DNA of 64,000 nucleotides from Oceanococcus atlanticus. Its GTDB lineage: Bacteria; Pseudomonadota; Gammaproteobacteria; Nevskiales; Oceanococcaceae. Where the stretch lies: NCBI RefSeq assembly GCF_002088235.1, contig NZ_AQQV01000002.1, positions 1-64,000 on the forward strand, in the 5' to 3' direction. The position numbers were made by a program, and so were the translations under genes. Shown piece by piece: positions 62,072 through 64,000 of this stretch (its first letter is position 1; the number at the start of each line of letters is the position of its first letter). The notes beneath the pieces were generated by a model, which saw only the letters and a list, made by a program, of their open reading frames with translations, had not been told where the DNA came from and did not search any database.

Positions 62072-63003
62072 GCTTCGACGTGATCAAGCCGGGGCCTCTG
62101 TCCCTGCTGCAGGATCATGGCCGCTGGGGCCAACAGCAGCTGGGCATCAGCCCAAGCGGCCCGGCTGATGCTCATGCGTTTGCCTGGGCCTGCTACCTGC
62201 TGGGCAATACGCGTGAGCAGGCCTGCCTGGAAATCACCCTGGGGCCGCTCAGCCTGCGCGCCCACAGCACCACCCACATCGCGCTGACCGGCGCGGATCT
62301 GGATGCGCGCATTGACGGCGAGCCGATCAAAGCCTGGTGCACCCAGCAGATCAAAGCCGGCCAAACCCTGCAGCTGGGTCTGGCCCGCGCGGGCCTGCGT
62401 GCGTATCTGGCCGTGCCAGGTGGGTTCAGGGCTGAGCCATGTTATGGCAGCTGTGCCACCAGCGTGCGCGAGAAGCTCGGGGGGCTACACGGCGACGGCC
62501 AACCTCTACGCCATGGCGATGTGCTGGAGTTTGCCCCCGCCGCACGACCTGCCCGCTGCGTGCCCGCAGCTTATATTCCGGATTACCGCAACGCCCTCAC
62601 CCTGCGCCTGTTGCCCGGCTATCAGTTCGCGCAGTTCGAACCCGCGCAGATTGAGCGCCTGCTCAGCAGCCCGTATCAGATTTCTGCACAGGCGGATCGC
62701 ATGGGTTATCGCCTGAAGGGCGATGCACTGCAGCCGTCCATGGCCGGCCTGATCTCCGAAGGCATCGCCTATGGCGCGGTCCAGGTGCCGCCTTCGGGGC
62801 AGCCGATCGTGCTGCTGAACGACCGTCAGACCATCGGCGGCTACCCCAAGCTTGGCTGCATCGCAGCGGCCGACGCCGCCCAGTTGGCCCAGCGCCGACC
62901 CGGCGAAAGCCTGCGGTTTGCCCTCACCGATCTCGACACCTTGAGCGATGAACGGCGGCGCTGGGAAAACTTCTTTGCCCGCGGTCCCGCCGACAACACC
63001 TGA
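62068..63003 (+). CDS. pxpC: 5-oxoprolinase subunit C (PxpC)
   Basis: The 311-residue KipA-like biotin-dependent-carboxyltransferase-type subunit has GPLSLLQDHGRWGQQQLGIS, SGPADAHAFAWACYLLGN, RLLPGYQFAQF and RMGYRLKGDAL. ATG at 62068 overlaps the pxpB stop; the open frame further left belongs to pxpB. Confidence 0.92.
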   Translation: MSFDVIKPGPLSLLQDHGRWGQQQLGISPSGPADAHAFAWACYLLGNTREQACLEITLGPLSLRAHSTTHIALTGADLDARIDGEPIKAWCTQQIKAGQTLQLGLARAGLRAYLAVPGGFRAEPCYGSCATSVREKLGGLHGDGQPLRHGDVLEFAPAARPARCVPAAYIPDYRNALTLRLLPGYQFAQFEPAQIERLLSSPYQISAQADRMGYRLKGDALQPSMAGLISEGIAYGAVQVPPSGQPIVLLNDRQTIGGYPKLGCIAAADAAQLAQRRPGESLRFALTDLDTLSDERRRWENFFARGPADNT

Positions 63004-63018
63004 TCAGCTTGCTCGCAA

Positions 63019-64000
63019 CTAAGGGGTGAGCACCTGCTCCTGGTTTTTGGTCAGTGAAATGTTGTTCTTCCGGCTGAAAAACGGCTGCGAGGAATCAATG
63101 TCATAGGCCAGCGTGCACACACTGGCGCCATTGCCTTCGCTGAACTGCAGACTGTTCCCGCACATGTCATTGCCGGGGTCCTCGCACACGATGCGGATTT
63201 TTGCCACTTCATTGGTGCTGAGCAACGCGTTGTCCCATTTCAACTCACGCGCCCACGTGGACGGCGTGATAAGAATTTCCGCTTTGTTGCCATCGGCATC
63301 GCGCACCACCTGATTCTGCGCATTGAGCAACTGCAGGCGTGCCGTATCGTCTTTGCAGCTGCCATAGTCACTCAAGCGCGAGCGGCTGGCCGCGCCCCGA
63401 TTGACAATCACCGCACCCAATTCAAAGCTCTGCTGCGGTGTAACAAGATAGACCTCGAACTTCAGCATGTTGCGGTTTGAAGGCAACAAGCTGGCAGGCA
63501 CATTGAACTCGATATCGGTTTCGTTGCCTGCGTTCGACAACCTCAGCTGTGTAATCTCATGCGTCTGGCTGCCGTTCAAATCCACACTGGTCAGCACCAG
63601 TTTGGCCGACGCCACGTCGAAACGCTCCAGTCGGTATCCGGAGATGAAACCGAGTTTCCCGACGCTCCAGGACATCCCGTCGACCGGGTCAGGCCCGGGG
63701 AAGCTGCGCAGTTCGATCGAACCCGCAGGCAGATGAATCCTATTGCCATCGGCGTCAAGATAGATGAGATCAACATCCACATCGCCTGGTCGCAACTGAT
63801 CTTGCAAGATGTCCAGCGCAATCTCGTCAGCAACGCTTTGCATACTCACCGTCACCGCACTGGTGAACGGAAACGGTTCAGCATTGCCATTGGCGTCTTT
63901 AACCCCGGCAATATCGGCGGCGGTCAACGCAACCTCTACACGTTTGGTACCGCGTCCAACCCGCTTGCGCCCACTGAAACGGATGTATGCCGGATGATAG
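63019..64000 (-). CDS. Secreted or surface beta-sandwich protein, unknown, 5' end outside window
   Basis: The frame is open to the right edge of the window, so only the C-terminal 326 residues are seen. They are rich in beta structure, with phrases like VDLIYLDADGNRIHLPAG and AQNQVVRDADGNKAEILITP that look like repeated Ig-like domains, and pairs of cysteines (GSCKDD; VCEDPGNDMCGNS). The family is not recognised. It converges with pxpC. Confidence 0.6.
   Translation of the reverse strand, partial: YHPAYIRFSGRKRVGRGTKRVEVALTAADIAGVKDANGNAEPFPFTSAVTVSMQSVADEIALDILQDQLRPGDVDVDLIYLDADGNRIHLPAGSIELRSFPGPDPVDGMSWSVGKLGFISGYRLERFDVASAKLVLTSVDLNGSQTHEITQLRLSNAGNETDIEFNVPASLLPSNRNMLKFEVYLVTPQQSFELGAVIVNRGAASRSRLSDYGSCKDDTARLQLLNAQNQVVRDADGNKAEILITPSTWARELKWDNALLSTNEVAKIRIVCEDPGNDMCGNSLQFSEGNGASVCTLAYDIDSSQPFFSRKNNISLTKNQEQVLTP

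Overview
The window looks like a hydrocarbon-oxidising gammaproteobacterium. This is inferred from gene content (CYP153 with its ferredoxin, AlkJ-like GMC dehydrogenases, DUF1302/DUF1329/MMPL genes, two AraC regulators of the alkane/lipid type); no marker gene fixes the taxon. Base composition is uneven: about 3-33 kb is visibly AT-richer than 35-45 kb and 58-64 kb. Together with insertion-sequence debris at the edges, this suggests that 3-33 kb was acquired as a block.

Layout. (1) 1-1.4 kb is the tail of an integron cassette array with three attC sites and two cassettes. A lipoprotein gene, a small tyrosine recombinase and a MITE-like element follow. (2) 3.1-6.6 kb holds a complete copper membrane monooxygenase operon (pmoC-pmoA-pmoB plus a small membrane-anchored protein); copper ligands of both the PmoB and PmoC sites are present. 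(3) 6.8-15.8 kb holds a MerR regulator and a BNR/DUF1302/DUF1329 operon, divergent from an MMPL transporter and a truncated transglutaminase-like gene. (4) 15.76-17.57 kb is a nest of broken insertion sequences and a fragment of a biotin carboxyl carrier gene. (5) 17.6-27.9 kb holds two minus-strand operons. One is thiolase/MaoC/MaoC/SDR/acyl-CoA dehydrogenase; the other is outer-membrane protein/GMC dehydrogenase/acyl-CoA ligase/StyC-like isomerase/crotonase/esterase. (6) 28.3-33.0 kb is a plus-strand operon of two PaaI-type thioesterases, an alpha/beta hydrolase, a multicopper oxidase, a periplasmic protein and a cupredoxin. (7) 33.0-34.65 kb holds a complete IS3-family element and part of another. 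(8) 35-45 kb is a GC-rich second alkane module: ferredoxin, CYP153, GMC dehydrogenase, AraC regulator, then transglutaminase-like, two PaaI, thiolase-like, acyl-CoA dehydrogenase and a frameshifted alpha/beta hydrolase. (9) 45-52.6 kb holds an HTH protein, a toxin-antitoxin pair, a patatin, a second AraC, a metal-dependent hydrolase and a Baeyer-Villiger-type monooxygenase. (10) 52.9-57.1 kb is a Gabija-like defence pair. Phased repeats and a tRNA-Arg with a duplicated 5' half follow. (11) 58.1-64 kb is GC-rich chromosome-like sequence: TetR, GST-like, sirtuin, pxpABC (5-oxoprolinase) and the C-terminal part of an unknown protein.

How the parts may work together (inference): the copper monooxygenase hydroxylates or epoxidises a hydrophobic substrate. 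The GMC dehydrogenase, acyl-CoA ligase and beta-oxidation enzymes carry the product on, a StyC-like isomerase could rearrange epoxides, and the DUF1302/DUF1329/MMPL set handles hydrophobic cargo at the envelope. The multicopper oxidase and cupredoxin may serve copper supply or redox needs. A shared dyad, ATAG-N5-CTAT, lies at four promoter regions of the block (a 3-base-spacer variant lies at pmoC), so it is probably one regulon. The CYP153 module at 35-45 kb repeats part of the same accessory set under a different regulator.

Limits: all family assignments come from reading motifs and remembered family features; no searches were run.
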